From NCBI GenBank assembly GCA_015059065.1, contig SVBE01000003.1, positions 26,012-90,011 of the forward strand: 64,000 bases of DNA. Direction: 5' to 3'. This document shows, in pieces, positions 9,171 to 18,534 of the stretch. Source of the stretch: Erysipelotrichaceae bacterium. Its GTDB lineage: Bacteria > Bacillota_I > Bacilli_A > RFN20 > CAG-826. Numbering within the stretch: position 1 is the first letter of the stretch; every line of letters begins with the position of its first letter. Position numbers and translations under genes: made by a program. Under the pieces are notes generated by a model. It worked only from the letters and a program-made list of their open reading frames with translations. It did no database searches and was not told the origin of the DNA.

Positions 9171-12100
9171 CTTTACTAACTGTGAATCTATTCTTCTCAC
9201 CTTCGAAGACATATCTTTGATAGACGAGTAAAGAAGTTAGATAAACGATGAATGATGTCCAAGAAATGGCCACTCCAACATTTCGATATGGGGTGACGTA
9301 TTCCATTGTATATTCACATTCTCCGACTTCAGAGATAAAGCCGACAAATCCACCCATGCTTAAATATTTCTTTAATTCTTTCTTTTGGCCGTTCTTATAA
9401 GAATAAACGTGCCATCCGTCGTCATAAGCCTCTTTAGAGATTACAAATCTCTCTTTATCATAATTGGTCTTAAAGGACCATTTATCAGCTTTATATGAGA
9501 TAACTTCGATTGGATATTGAAGCCTATTGTTTAATCTTTCAAAATAATCTTTGCCTGATTCTGTTTTAATTCTAAAGACGCTGTTGGACGAACCATATTT
9601 TCCGCAGTATGCGATAGCTTTAATTTTTCTATCTGTATAGAAGCCTCTAATTGGAGAGGGATTATCTGTGGAGTGGTCGCTGTGGTCATCATAAGTGAAA
9701 ATCTTATTGTTTTCATCGATTAGATAGATATCATATTTAACTGAACCGCTGAAAGGCGCGTGGATATATAAAGATTGTCCTTCGTCAAAATAATCGAAGG
9801 CCGTACCATCCTTTTTGGTGATGAAGGCGAAATAATGCATTGGGTTGATTTCTTCGTATGTCACCTCAGGCAAGGTGTTAGGAATAGAAACAATATCTTT
9901 AACAGGGTATGTTTTTCCCGTGCCTTCTGTTTTATAGAATTTCACTTGATATTTCGCAGAGGAAGAAGAACTATAACCCGATATCGATAAATCGTGAATA
10001 GTTGGGTTGCTATAGATGTTTTCTTCATATAAAGAGATGTTTTTATTTGTTAATGTGGTGATTTCCTTGCTATCTTCATAACTCATGATTGCAGTTTTTA
10101 GATAAGCCATGCCGTTATAGACGATGTAATATTCATCTCTTGATGAAGGAGTGTATATCTTGCTGAAATCTTTTTCGCCTTCTTCGTTATAGGCAAATAC
10201 CGTGTCATAAGAGAAGCCGAAATCAGGATATAGAGGATTCTTATAGACCGTGAAATTCTCACTTTCTAAAGAACTCACTTCCTCAAAACCAAGAGGGACA
10301 TTACCGCGATAAGCACCATATGCTTGTTTTATTGTTTCGCTTTTTGAATATAAGTCACCCTTATTTAAAACATAATATTTCATGTTTAAGAAGGTATCTA
10401 AGTCTTGAATCTTTCCGCGATATCTTCCCCCAACGGAATTAACACCTGATCTCATTCTTGACCATCTTGTGAAATAGTCGACATTGAAGTTATATAAAGA
10501 ATGGAAATATGAACCGCTACTATAGCCGTTCATCATCGTGTTCTCATCTGAATAAGCATCATTAAAAGAAGTGAAGAAACGATTATGTACCTTTTCTTCT
10601 CCTTTGATCCTATTGATGACATCATGTAGTTCGTTATTTATCGAATAACCATTGTTTTTCTTTGTGTCCCAGCCATGGAAATTGCTCACTAATGTGCCCA
10701 TTACAACAGCTTCCACAACCACCATACAAGTTAAGAATGTTTGAACGAATTTCTTCTTATTATAAAAGATAAATAATAAGATATAGGCTAATGTGGCATA
10801 ACCGAGTTCAATGCCATAGGCAAGATGGGTGTAATCAAAATCTTTTACAAGGAATCTTTTGACTACAGTTCCTCGTGAACCGGTTTGTTGATATATCTCT
10901 GGTAGTTTTAAAGTTAAGATATAGGTTGCGATAATTCCTGCGATAGCGAAAGCATAACCAAAATGGATATAGTGTCTGTTCTTATGCTCTAAATCGCTGA
11001 TATATAAAGAGACATAGGTGATAATCGAACTAGTGACAAATAATGTCCACCTTGCATAAGCATTAACCATTCCCATGAATAGGTAATACATGAATGGGGT
11101 GCATAATGTTAATGTTAGTAATGCCGCGGCGATTAAATGAGAGAATTTCTTTCTTCTTGCTGAATCAATCAATGCTGGAACTAAGAATAATATATTTGGT
11201 AGATAGACCCATAATGAACAGCATAGGTCATCAAAATCCCAACCTGTATACTTTAAAGTAGGCATACTTCTATCTGTTGTGGCAGGGAAGAAGAAGTTAA
11301 GGATTGGATAATACGCTCTTATGCCAATGGCCACATCGTGTTGGTCTTTCGCCTTTTCCCAATTGAAGATGTATGAGAAGACAAGACCAAAATCACGATC
11401 CTTAAAAGCTGTTTTAACATTTAACCAGTAGCTATTGGATGATACTTTTGGTGAATTGATTGTGGCAAAGAAGGCTGGCACTAAAATCGTGCCCGTGAGT
11501 AATAAGCCAAACGAGAATCCTAAAAATCCAAATAGAATGACCCAGAGATTATCTTTTAATGATCTTGTTCTAATCGTTTGGAAATAACGAAACATCGCAT
11601 AGAAGAAAGCAGCGATGATATAAGAAATCATTAAAACATAATTGCTGATAGTTAATAAGAATAAGCCAAACGCTAATAGCCATGGTTTCTTTTCTCTTAT
11701 AACTTTCTCAATACCGAGTAAAACAATGGGGAAGAAGACTAATACATCTTGATAATTGTTATACCAAAGATAAAAGGCCATCCATCCGACAAAGGCATAA
11801 GAGATGCCACCTAGTCTTGCGGCGAACTCCTTGCAGCCCATATATTTGAGGTAGTATCTAAACAGTAGTCCAGCGACCATTAGTTTGATAATTGACATCA
11901 AGCCGATGACATATGGAACACACGGTCTTGGGAAGATTAATAAGATGATATTAAAAGGAGAGAATAAACCATAATAAGCATCGCTTCCAATCGTTGATGC
12001 CCCGAGATAAATGGTTTCATCAAATAAGGTGATATGACCAGTGGTTAAGATGCTGTAATAATAATCCCAAATGTGATAACCCATTGGAACGTATTGCGCG

Positions 12101-12279
12101 GTAAAATCCCCTCCATAAGAGAGGATGAAACCGTTTTCTACTAACATCAAAAAATAGAAGGCAAAACCAACCAGTAATAGAAGCACCGCGTAATAAAAAA
12201 GCGAGTTTATATTTTTTAAAAAAGAAAAATCTATTTTAAAGTTTCTTTTTGGTTTATTGTTTACAAAATATGCTTCCAT
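9157..12279 (-). CDS. YfhO-family membrane protein
   Basis: 1040 residues, a normal length for YfhO. There is a run of about 12 membrane helices in the first ~480 residues, with the conserved early loop LSYGGDFTAQYVPMGYHIWDYYYS. A large extracytoplasmic beta-rich domain (about 520-1000) and one last helix near residue 1010 follow. The fold is GT-C glycosyltransferase-like. In Bacillus subtilis YfhO is implicated in glycosylating lipoteichoic acid; here the role is inferred. It is the last gene of the dnaX cluster, 27 bp after rsmI, with AAGGA upstream of the ATG. It converges on the PII gene with a 3-bp stop overlap. Confidence 0.85.
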   Translation of the reverse strand: MEAYFVNNKPKRNFKIDFSFLKNINSLFYYAVLLLLVGFAFYFLMLVENGFILSYGGDFTAQYVPMGYHIWDYYYSILTTGHITLFDETIYLGASTIGSDAYYGLFSPFNIILLIFPRPCVPYVIGLMSIIKLMVAGLLFRYYLKYMGCKEFAARLGGISYAFVGWMAFYLWYNNYQDVLVFFPIVLLGIEKVIREKKPWLLAFGLFLLTISNYVLMISYIIAAFFYAMFRYFQTIRTRSLKDNLWVILFGFLGFSFGLLLTGTILVPAFFATINSPKVSSNSYWLNVKTAFKDRDFGLVFSYIFNWEKAKDQHDVAIGIRAYYPILNFFFPATTDRSMPTLKYTGWDFDDLCCSLWVYLPNILFLVPALIDSARRKKFSHLIAAALLTLTLCTPFMYYLFMGMVNAYARWTLFVTSSIITYVSLYISDLEHKNRHYIHFGYAFAIAGIIATYILTLKLPEIYQQTGSRGTVVKRFLVKDFDYTHLAYGIELGYATLAYILLFIFYNKKKFVQTFLTCMVVVEAVVMGTLVSNFHGWDTKKNNGYSINNELHDVINRIKGEEKVHNRFFTSFNDAYSDENTMMNGYSSGSYFHSLYNFNVDYFTRWSRMRSGVNSVGGRYRGKIQDLDTFLNMKYYVLNKGDLYSKSETIKQAYGAYRGNVPLGFEEVSSLESENFTVYKNPLYPDFGFSYDTVFAYNEEGEKDFSKIYTPSSRDEYYIVYNGMAYLKTAIMSYEDSKEITTLTNKNISLYEENIYSNPTIHDLSISGYSSSSSAKYQVKFYKTEGTGKTYPVKDIVSIPNTLPEVTYEEINPMHYFAFITKKDGTAFDYFDEGQSLYIHAPFSGSVKYDIYLIDENNKIFTYDDHSDHSTDNPSPIRGFYTDRKIKAIAYCGKYGSSNSVFRIKTESGKDYFERLNNRLQYPIEVISYKADKWSFKTNYDKERFVISKEAYDDGWHVYSYKNGQKKELKKYLSMGGFVGFISEVGECEYTMEYVTPYRNVGVAISWTSFIVYLTSLLVYQRYVFEGEKNRFTVSKEKRA

Positions 12280-12306
12280 TGTGCAGATTTTCCTTATAAA
12301 ACCCTG

Positions 12307-13155
12307 TTATTTTATTTTGATGGCAAGGTCGTAAACATCGTTTTTATTAACGTTATCAATCTTGCTGACGACTTCGCTTGCATCTTTTTTACTCATCCCT
12401 TTATTAAGAAGAATTTGTAGGTGCTCGATTATCTTTTTATCTTCGATGTTTTCTTTCTTATTGTTGCCTTCAATAACGATGACAATTTCACCGATTATAG
12501 AAGAGAAATCGAGTGTTAAAAAATCTTGTAATGATCCACGGATATATTCTTCGTTCTTCTTGGTTAATTCTCGAGCGATAACTGCTTTTCTATCTCCTAG
12601 ATATTCATTTAATAACTGTATTGTTCTTTCAATGCGATGTGGGCTCTCATAAAAGATTAAAGTGGAAGGGAAAGATTCTAATCCTTCTAGTTCCTTTTTG
12701 GCTTCTGAATCCTTGCTAGAAAGGAAGCCATAGAAATAGAAATGATCGCTATTTAACCCCGACGCGACTAAAGCATTGATAAAAGCAGAACTTCCGGAAA
12801 TAGTGGAGACAGCGATATCGTGGTTGATACATTCTTGAGCGAGGATGCTGCCTGGATCAGAAATGCATGGATAGCCAGCATCGCTGACATAGACAACTTT
12901 TTTGCCATTCAAGATGTCCTCAACAATCTTTAAACTCATCGCTTTTTCGTTATGCTCTCTTAAACTCACAAGGTTTTTCTTAATGTTGAAATGGGAGAGT
13001 AAGGAAAAAGTGTTCCTCGTATCTTCACAAGCGATTAAATCTGCCGAGTTTAAAACCTCAAGTGCACGCGGGGACAATTCTTTTAAATTACCAATTGGAG
13101 TCGCGAGCAGATATAGAAGAGGTTTATTGTCCGCAAAATTCTTATCTCGTTTCAT
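12307..13155 (-). CDS. rsmI: 16S rRNA (cytidine(1402)-2'-O)-methyltransferase
   Basis: 282 residues. The N-terminus LLYLLATPIGNLKELSPRALEVL, the loop LIACEDTRNT and the SAM-pocket motif VSDAGYPCISDPG are diagnostic of RsmI in the tetrapyrrole-methylase superfamily. It methylates the 2'-hydroxyl of C1402 in the decoding centre. The start ATG lies inside the end of ricT (14 bp overlap), in the conserved Bacilli order. There is no strong Shine-Dalgarno, so translation is probably coupled to ricT. Confidence 0.95.
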   Translation of the reverse strand: MKRDKNFADNKPLLYLLATPIGNLKELSPRALEVLNSADLIACEDTRNTFSLLSHFNIKKNLVSLREHNEKAMSLKIVEDILNGKKVVYVSDAGYPCISDPGSILAQECINHDIAVSTISGSSAFINALVASGLNSDHFYFYGFLSSKDSEAKKELEGLESFPSTLIFYESPHRIERTIQLLNEYLGDRKAVIARELTKKNEEYIRGSLQDFLTLDFSSIIGEIVIVIEGNNKKENIEDKKIIEHLQILLNKGMSKKDASEVVSKIDNVNKNDVYDLAIKIK

Positions 13156-14194
13156 CGCTTGGTTTCTTATCTTCGTTTCTTCTGTTGTTATGACGTTGGT
13201 TTCTATTGTTTCGTCTATCGTTTCGACGATCGTTTCTGTTATCTCTATTTTCGTTTCTGTTATCGTTACGTCTTTCGTTTCTATTTTCTTTATTTTCGTT
13301 ATTATCTTCGGCCTTTACTTCGTTTCGATCATTTCTACTATCACGTTCACGATTATCTTTGTTACGGTTACTTCTAAAATTGGTTTGTTTGGTAAAGTCT
13401 TCTAAGGTGAGGTTGATAATGTTTTCTTGGTTCTCTAATTTGATCGTTTCTGAAATTACGTTGATACCTGTCACCTTATATTCAACTTTATCGATGAAGA
13501 AAGTTTTGCCAAGTTCTGGGAAATTGACTTTGCAGTCCGTATAGATATCGTCTTCATATTTTAAGCAACACATAAGTTTGCCACAGTGTCCACTTAACTT
13601 AGGAACATTAATCGCGAGCATTTGGTTCTTTGCTCTATTGATGGAAATGCCGTCGAATTCATTGAGGAATGAAGAGCAGCATAATTCACGACCACAAACG
13701 CCTAATCCCCCGATGGATTTAGCCTTATCTCTTGTGCCGATTTGTCTAAGTTCAATACGGGTATGTAATCTATGAGCGAGCACTTTTAAAAGTTCACGGA
13801 AGTCCACTCTATCATCAGCGAGATAAGAGAATATGACTTTTGCTTTATCTAAAGTGTATTCACAGGAAATTAATCTCATATCGAGATTGAGGTTTTTTGA
13901 TTCCACTTCACAGATCTTTAATGCTTCGACTGCGTCTTTTTTGTTTGCTTCATCGATTTTGATATCGCTTTCTGAAGCTTTTCTTAAGATTGGTTTTAAT
14001 TCTAATTCGCTTTTTAGTTTGGCAATTTCGATTGGGGCAATAGTGACAGTGCCAAGCTCCATGCCTCTCACTGTTTCAACGACGACCTTATCGCCGTTTT
14101 TTAATGATTTATCGTCATAACCAAAAAAGTATGAACGGGAAGCGTTATCAAAAGTGATACCGACAAAATATGTAAAGTTATTATTTGGACTCAT
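13142..14194 (-). CDS. ricT: PSP1-domain regulator RicT (YaaT)
   Basis: 350 residues from the ATG at 14194; AAGGAG sits 8 bp upstream, which is better than the in-frame GTG at 14203. The PSP1 core contains the Cys-rich patch GLGVCGRELCCSSFL ... GKLMCCLKYE (about residues 170-215). In Bacillus RicT works with RicA and RicF in a complex that carries Fe-S clusters and affects RNase Y processing; those partners are not in the window. After about residue 265 the protein becomes a low-complexity Asn/Arg/Asp tail made of repeated NRNDRR/DNRNE-type units. The tail is far more repetitive than usual and could bind RNA. It overlaps holB and rsmI at either end. Confidence 0.88.
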   Translation of the reverse strand: MSPNNNFTYFVGITFDNASRSYFFGYDDKSLKNGDKVVVETVRGMELGTVTIAPIEIAKLKSELELKPILRKASESDIKIDEANKKDAVEALKICEVESKNLNLDMRLISCEYTLDKAKVIFSYLADDRVDFRELLKVLAHRLHTRIELRQIGTRDKAKSIGGLGVCGRELCCSSFLNEFDGISINRAKNQMLAINVPKLSGHCGKLMCCLKYEDDIYTDCKVNFPELGKTFFIDKVEYKVTGINVISETIKLENQENIINLTLEDFTKQTNFRSNRNKDNRERDSRNDRNEVKAEDNNENKENRNERRNDNRNENRDNRNDRRNDRRNNRNQRHNNRRNEDKKPSDETR

Positions 14195-15194
14195 GGTTAG
14201 CACTCCTTACGATGGATAAAATGATATGGTCTAATTGAAGAGGAATAGTGAGGTTTAAACCAATCATATTTCTCTGCTTTAATAGTTCTAATAGACAAGA
14301 TGATATATCGATGTTGTTGTTCGCGAGTATATCTTGAAGTATTGTATCATAATTTGTTAAGGCTATCTCTCTATTATTTTGAATATTTAACAAATCTTCA
14401 AAAACCGCGATTAAACAATCTAAGAAAAAGCGGAAAGTTTCCTTTTTGTTCACTAGTGGTGATATTTTGCTTTGCACATAATAAACAGCGTATTCGTTGT
14501 CTCCATTTTTTAAGGCATCTAATAGTTCTTCTAAAGCTTTTTTACAGGTGAAATAACTAGCGCTTTCATCTTCATCATTAACAATCTCATAAATGAGCTC
14601 GCCGTCATTATAGAAATAAGAGAGGAGTTCAGCATCGCTTCTTTCGACACCTAAATCGATTGCTTGTTCAATCACTATTTTGCGGTCTATTGATTTGAGG
14701 TGAAGGGTTTGACAGCGTGAAACAATAGTAGGCAGTATCGCGTTCTCATTATTTGTAGTCAAGAAAGCATAAACACCTTCCTGAGGTTCTTCTAAGAATT
14801 TAAGGATACCATTAATCGCTTCTTCTCTCATATATTCAATACCATTGAGGACATAGACCATGATGCCTTTGTTCTCTAATGGTGTTTTTTCAAATTGATG
14901 AGAGATGTTATCAACTGCATCTTTGGAGATTAGTTTTTCTTCTCCATTTAAAATGATACAGTCAGGATAGTTATTATCATCAACTCTTAAACAAGAGATA
15001 CAGTTGTTACAAGCAAGTGGAGAAGGATCGTCACATAATAAAGACTTCGCTAAAAAGGTGGCGATTTCTAATAATGGAACACCTTTGTTACCAACGAGCA
15101 AATAAGCATGAGAAAGCTTATTGTCGCTTAATGCGTTGACAAAGGTTTTATATATTGTTGGCTGATAATTTTTTAAATATTTTTCTACTTGCAT
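14181..15194 (-). CDS. holB: DNA polymerase III subunit delta'
   Basis: 337 residues of the clamp-loader delta' family. The P-loop position reads LLVGNKGVPLLEI, so there is no functional Walker A, as is normal for delta'. The zinc-binding knot is kept (CDDPSPLACNNCISC, plus DC). The SRC motif that supplies the arginine finger is present (LPTIVSRCQTLHL). It works with DnaX and delta to load the sliding clamp. It starts 10 bp inside tmk and ends 14 bp inside ricT. Confidence 0.92.
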   Translation of the reverse strand: MQVEKYLKNYQPTIYKTFVNALSDNKLSHAYLLVGNKGVPLLEIATFLAKSLLCDDPSPLACNNCISCLRVDDNNYPDCIILNGEEKLISKDAVDNISHQFEKTPLENKGIMVYVLNGIEYMREEAINGILKFLEEPQEGVYAFLTTNNENAILPTIVSRCQTLHLKSIDRKIVIEQAIDLGVERSDAELLSYFYNDGELIYEIVNDEDESASYFTCKKALEELLDALKNGDNEYAVYYVQSKISPLVNKKETFRFFLDCLIAVFEDLLNIQNNREIALTNYDTILQDILANNNIDISSCLLELLKQRNMIGLNLTIPLQLDHIILSIVRSANHESK

Positions 15195-15805
15195 AAACGT
15201 GCTAATACCGCGTTCAATGCATCTTGTGCAACTTCTTCTCTAGACTTGCTAGCGTCGATAATCACAAAACGTTCAGGATATTTTTCTGCCAAATTAAGGA
15301 AGGTTTGACGGACTTTTTTATGAAATTCAAGCGTTTCTAAATCAAGACGATTGACTTCGCGATTTTTGTTTAATGATATTCTTTCTAAACCTAATTCTGG
15401 TGGGATATCGAATAATAATGTGAGGTCTGGCCAAGTGTTTTCGGTAGCAAACATATTGATATTGATGATGTTTTCAATACCGAGATTTCTCGCTCCACCT
15501 TGATAGGCGAGAGATGAATCGATATAGCGGTCACAGATGACGATTTTGCCTTCTTTAACAGCAGGCCAAACTTTTTCGACTAAATGTTGTCTTCTTGCGG
15601 CCGCATATAATAAAGCTTCGGTACGACCATCCATTGTTTTGTTCTCTTTATCAAGGATGACATTGCGGATTTGTTCAGAGATAGGGGTACCACCTGGTTC
15701 ACGCGTTTTTAAAACATCATAACCGAGCTCTCTAAGCTTGTTGATGACTGTTTCAGTAGCGGTGGATTTGCCTGAACCTTCAGGTCCTTCGATTGTAACA
15801 AACAT
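15185..15805 (-). CDS. tmk: thymidylate kinase
   Basis: 206 residues. P-loop FVTIEGPEGSGKST at residues 2-15; TREPGGTPISEQIR and the substrate motif DRYIDSSLAYQGGARNLG follow. It phosphorylates dTMP to dTDP. The AGGAGA Shine-Dalgarno is well placed before the ATG. It lies between recR and holB in the dnaX cluster. Confidence 0.96.
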   Translation of the reverse strand: MFVTIEGPEGSGKSTATETVINKLRELGYDVLKTREPGGTPISEQIRNVILDKENKTMDGRTEALLYAAARRQHLVEKVWPAVKEGKIVICDRYIDSSLAYQGGARNLGIENIININMFATENTWPDLTLLFDIPPELGLERISLNKNREVNRLDLETLEFHKKVRQTFLNLAEKYPERFVIIDASKSREEVAQDALNAVLARLCK

Positions 15806-15814
15806 AATTATCTC

Positions 15815-16408
15815 CTAAATCTTGTGTCTTCCTTCTAAGGCTTTTTGTAATGTGATCTGATCGGCGTAATCAAGGTTGCCACCCATTGGAAGGCCATACG
15901 CTAAACGGGTGACGTTAGCTTTGCTTCCTTGAAGAATCTTGCTGATATATAAGGCAGTAGTTTCCCCATCGATTGTGGGGTTGGTGGCGATGATGACTTC
16001 ATCCACGCCGTTATTCACCCTTTCTTCTAACGAAGAGATGTTGAGATTATCAACAGTAATTCCTTTATTTAAAGATATTTCTCCATTGAGGATATGATAT
16101 AAACCGTTATAGCCTTCTGTGTTTTCAATCGCTAAAGCGTCTTTGTAATATGAGACGACAAGAATCTTGCTATTATCTCTATTTGGATCATCGCATATTG
16201 GACAACTGTCGCTATCGATGAGGAGTCCACACTTAGGGCATCTTTTAATAGATTCTTTCAAAGAAAGAAGGGCGCTAGAAAATTCTTGGAGGTCTTCTTC
16301 ACTTTTATCAAGAAGGGCATACGCCATACGTTCCGCGCTTTTTCTTCCAACTCCGGGAAGTTTAGCAAGTGAATCTGTTAGTCTATTAATTGGTTTTAAT
16401 GAGTTCAT
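15815..16408 (-). CDS. recR: recombination mediator RecR
   Basis: 197 residues: an N-terminal helix-hairpin-helix (LAKLPGVGRKSAERMAYALL), a four-Cys zinc finger (CPKCGLLIDSDSCPIC, about 57-72) and a Toprim domain (ILVVSYYKDALAIENTEGYNG ... EVIIATNPTIDGETTALYI). It helps RecO load RecA on gapped DNA. The start ATG overlaps the stop of the YbaB gene (TAATG). Confidence 0.96.
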   Translation of the reverse strand: MNSLKPINRLTDSLAKLPGVGRKSAERMAYALLDKSEEDLQEFSSALLSLKESIKRCPKCGLLIDSDSCPICDDPNRDNSKILVVSYYKDALAIENTEGYNGLYHILNGEISLNKGITVDNLNISSLEERVNNGVDEVIIATNPTIDGETTALYISKILQGSKANVTRLAYGLPMGGNLDYADQITLQKALEGRHKI

Positions 16409-16710
16409 TAAAAACCTAATCCTCCGGACTTACCTGTGATTCTTTCATTGATTGCTTCTTCTTCGGCATCGATTTGTTCGAGCAATTCGTTGATGCCAGA
16501 GATGATCATTTCTTCAATCATTTCTTTGTCTTCGGCGTTGAAAGCATCTGGTTCGATTGTGATTTCAGAAATGGTTTTATCACCCATCACTCCGATAGTC
16601 ACTAGTCCAGCCTTTTTCACGCTGAATTCTTTGTTGTGTAATTCTTCCTTTGCCTTGTTGAGCTCTCTTTGCATCTTTTGGGCTTGGATCATCATTTGTT
16701 GCATGTTCAT
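16408..16710 (-). CDS. YbaB/EbfC-family nucleoid-associated protein
   Basis: 100 residues with the Met/Gln-rich start MNMQQMMIQAQKMQRELNKAKEEL and an acidic C-terminal helix. It is a small dimeric DNA-binding protein conserved between dnaX and recR across bacteria. The ATG overlaps the dnaX stop by 4 bp (ATGA), and AGGTG lies upstream. Confidence 0.93.
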   Translation of the reverse strand: MNMQQMMIQAQKMQRELNKAKEELHNKEFSVKKAGLVTIGVMGDKTISEITIEPDAFNAEDKEMIEEMIISGINELLEQIDAEEEAINERITGKSGGLGF

Positions 16711-18407
16711 AATTTGTTCACCTCAAATTCTAAATTGACCGCATCTGGTCTTGGGAGTTTCTTTACTCCTTTTAAATCGATAAATAGACGTTGATAATCA
16801 ACCGATTCTTTTCTTGAAACACTATAAGCGAATAAGTGTTTATGGAAGACGTGGTTAATCAACGATTGAATCATCTTTTGATTGCCCTCAGCATTAGCTT
16901 TTTCCACTAAGTTTGTCATTGGGAATTCTAATAGCAAGACTTCATTAGAAACGATTAATGGGTGAGCATCGATAAGCAATGTGGCAATCTTTCCATACTC
17001 TGGGTGAGTGGTATATTTCTTTAATTGAGACCATTTATCAAGGAACTCGTTTTTGATTTCTTTTTTGCCGGTCACAATAATTTTAATAACTGTGTCAGAA
17101 TCAATTTTATAAACGCCATCATGCAAAGTATTTTTTAAAGATAAAAGCGTGCCAACAGGATTGATTTCTTCTTGTAATGGTGGAGCTTCTTCTTTAACTT
17201 CCTCAACTACAGGAGTTTCAATTTTAACTGGGTTTTGCTTAATTTCTTCAACAAAAATAGGTTGTTTTTCAATTTTTTCTTCTTTTTGAATTGACTGTGG
17301 TTCAGGGAATATTGGTCTTTGAAGTGATGGTTTATTTAATGTTGCCATCTTGAGTAAAGTAACTTCAAAAAGAGTATTAGCATCCGCGACATTCTTATAG
17401 TCTTTTAGTGATTCCATCAAAGTTTGGATATAAGCATTTAATGTATTTGTGTTAGTGGCGAGAATAATCTCACTAGCTTCTTTATCGCTGATGGATTCTA
17501 AAAGATCTTTTTTATTTGTAAGAGAATAGATTAAAGCGTCTTTGAATATTGATAATAAGTCGTTTGTTAATCTCTTGATGTCGGTGCCCTTAGCTAAATA
17601 TTTTTGGACACGGTTAAGAACATCGCTGACATCGTTTTTAAGAAGTGAATGAATTAATGATAATTTCTCTGCCTTTGATTCTAGAGAGAAGATTGATAAC
17701 ACATCATTCTCATTTAGAGTGTTGCCTGAATATGCGAGAACTTGATCAAGCATTGATAAAGCGTCACGCATTCCTCCATCACTTAAAGAGATGATGAGGT
17801 CAACTGCGTTTTGGTTATATTCAATATTTTCTTTTTCTAAGATGGTTTGAATTCTTTTGGACATCTCTTCATTAGGGACTTTGCCAAAATCATATCTTTG
17901 ACATCTTGAAAGAATGGTTGGTAATAATTTATGAGGCTCAGTTGTCGCTAAAATGAAGATGACGTGTTCTGGTGGTTCTTCTAACGTTTTTAATAAAGCA
18001 TTAAAAGCTTCGTTAGTCATCATATGGACTTCATCGATAATATATACTTTGTATCTACCAAGAATGGTGGAATATTTAACTTTCTCAATTAAGTCTTTAA
18101 TTTCATTAATACCACGGTTAGAGGCGGCATCGATTTCTAAAACGTCTGGATGTGAATTGCTATTGATAGCTTCACAGTTCTTACAGTGGTTGCACTGACA
18201 GCCTAAACCTTCTTCACAGTTAAGAGCCTTTGCTAATAATTTAGCCATTGTAGTTTTACCAGTACCACGTGGTCCTGCAAATAAATAGGCATGAGAAATC
18301 TTACCTGTAGAGAGGGCATTTTTGAAGGTGCGAACAATATGTTGTTGGCCGGCAACTTCTTCAAAAGTGGTTGGTCGATATGTTCTATATAATGCTTTGT
18401 ATGCCAT
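16707..18407 (-). CDS. dnaX: DNA polymerase III subunits gamma/tau
   Basis: 566 residues from MAYKALYRTYRPTTFEEV. The open frame extends 13 codons upstream (to 18446), but that Met lies beyond the probable promoter (-10 at 18421-18426), so 18407 is the start. It has Walker A AGPRGTGKTT (about 45), the zinc module CEEGLGCQCNHCKNC, Walker B IIDEVHMM and SRCQ sensor. It is the clamp-loader ATPase. A Pro/Glu/Lys-rich linker (about 360-430) precedes the tau C-terminus. No A-rich slippery site with strong hairpin was noticed, so a separate gamma form is not supported. Confidence 0.94.
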   Translation of the reverse strand: MAYKALYRTYRPTTFEEVAGQQHIVRTFKNALSTGKISHAYLFAGPRGTGKTTMAKLLAKALNCEEGLGCQCNHCKNCEAINSNSHPDVLEIDAASNRGINEIKDLIEKVKYSTILGRYKVYIIDEVHMMTNEAFNALLKTLEEPPEHVIFILATTEPHKLLPTILSRCQRYDFGKVPNEEMSKRIQTILEKENIEYNQNAVDLIISLSDGGMRDALSMLDQVLAYSGNTLNENDVLSIFSLESKAEKLSLIHSLLKNDVSDVLNRVQKYLAKGTDIKRLTNDLLSIFKDALIYSLTNKKDLLESISDKEASEIILATNTNTLNAYIQTLMESLKDYKNVADANTLFEVTLLKMATLNKPSLQRPIFPEPQSIQKEEKIEKQPIFVEEIKQNPVKIETPVVEEVKEEAPPLQEEINPVGTLLSLKNTLHDGVYKIDSDTVIKIIVTGKKEIKNEFLDKWSQLKKYTTHPEYGKIATLLIDAHPLIVSNEVLLLEFPMTNLVEKANAEGNQKMIQSLINHVFHKHLFAYSVSRKESVDYQRLFIDLKGVKKLPRPDAVNLEFEVNKL

Positions 18408-18420
18408 AGACTTCTTAAAG

Positions 18421-18426
18421 ATTATA
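18421..18426 (-). promoter_or_regulatory. -10 element of the dnaX operon
   Basis: TATAAT on the minus strand, 13 bases upstream of the dnaX ATG, giving a predicted leader of only about 6 nt. The -35 is weak (TTTTTG at 17 bp). It decides the dnaX start at 18407. Confidence 0.5.
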
Positions 18427-18509
18427 CAACAATAAGACATTTTCAAAAAGAGTTAATATTCATATTAACGATAAAGAAATGTCTCTTTATTAACTAGGAG
18501 GAATAATGA

Positions 18510-18515
18510 TACAAT
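18510..18515 (+). promoter_or_regulatory. -10 element of the prfA operon
   Basis: TACAAT preceded by TGA (extended -10 form TGaTACAAT), 19 bases before the prfA ATG. It is divergent from the dnaX promoter about 85 bp away. Confidence 0.4.
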
Positions 18516-18534
18516 ACTTATCGGTTAAGAAAAT

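Noticed and set aside
13206..13544. Plus-strand frame with membrane-like composition opposite ricT
   Set aside because: Shadow of the Asn/Arg/Asp tail; hydrophobicity comes from reverse-complemented codons.
18407..18446. dnaX start 13 codons further upstream
   Set aside because: That Met lies beyond the probable -10 element; MAYKALYRTYRP is the conserved N-terminus.
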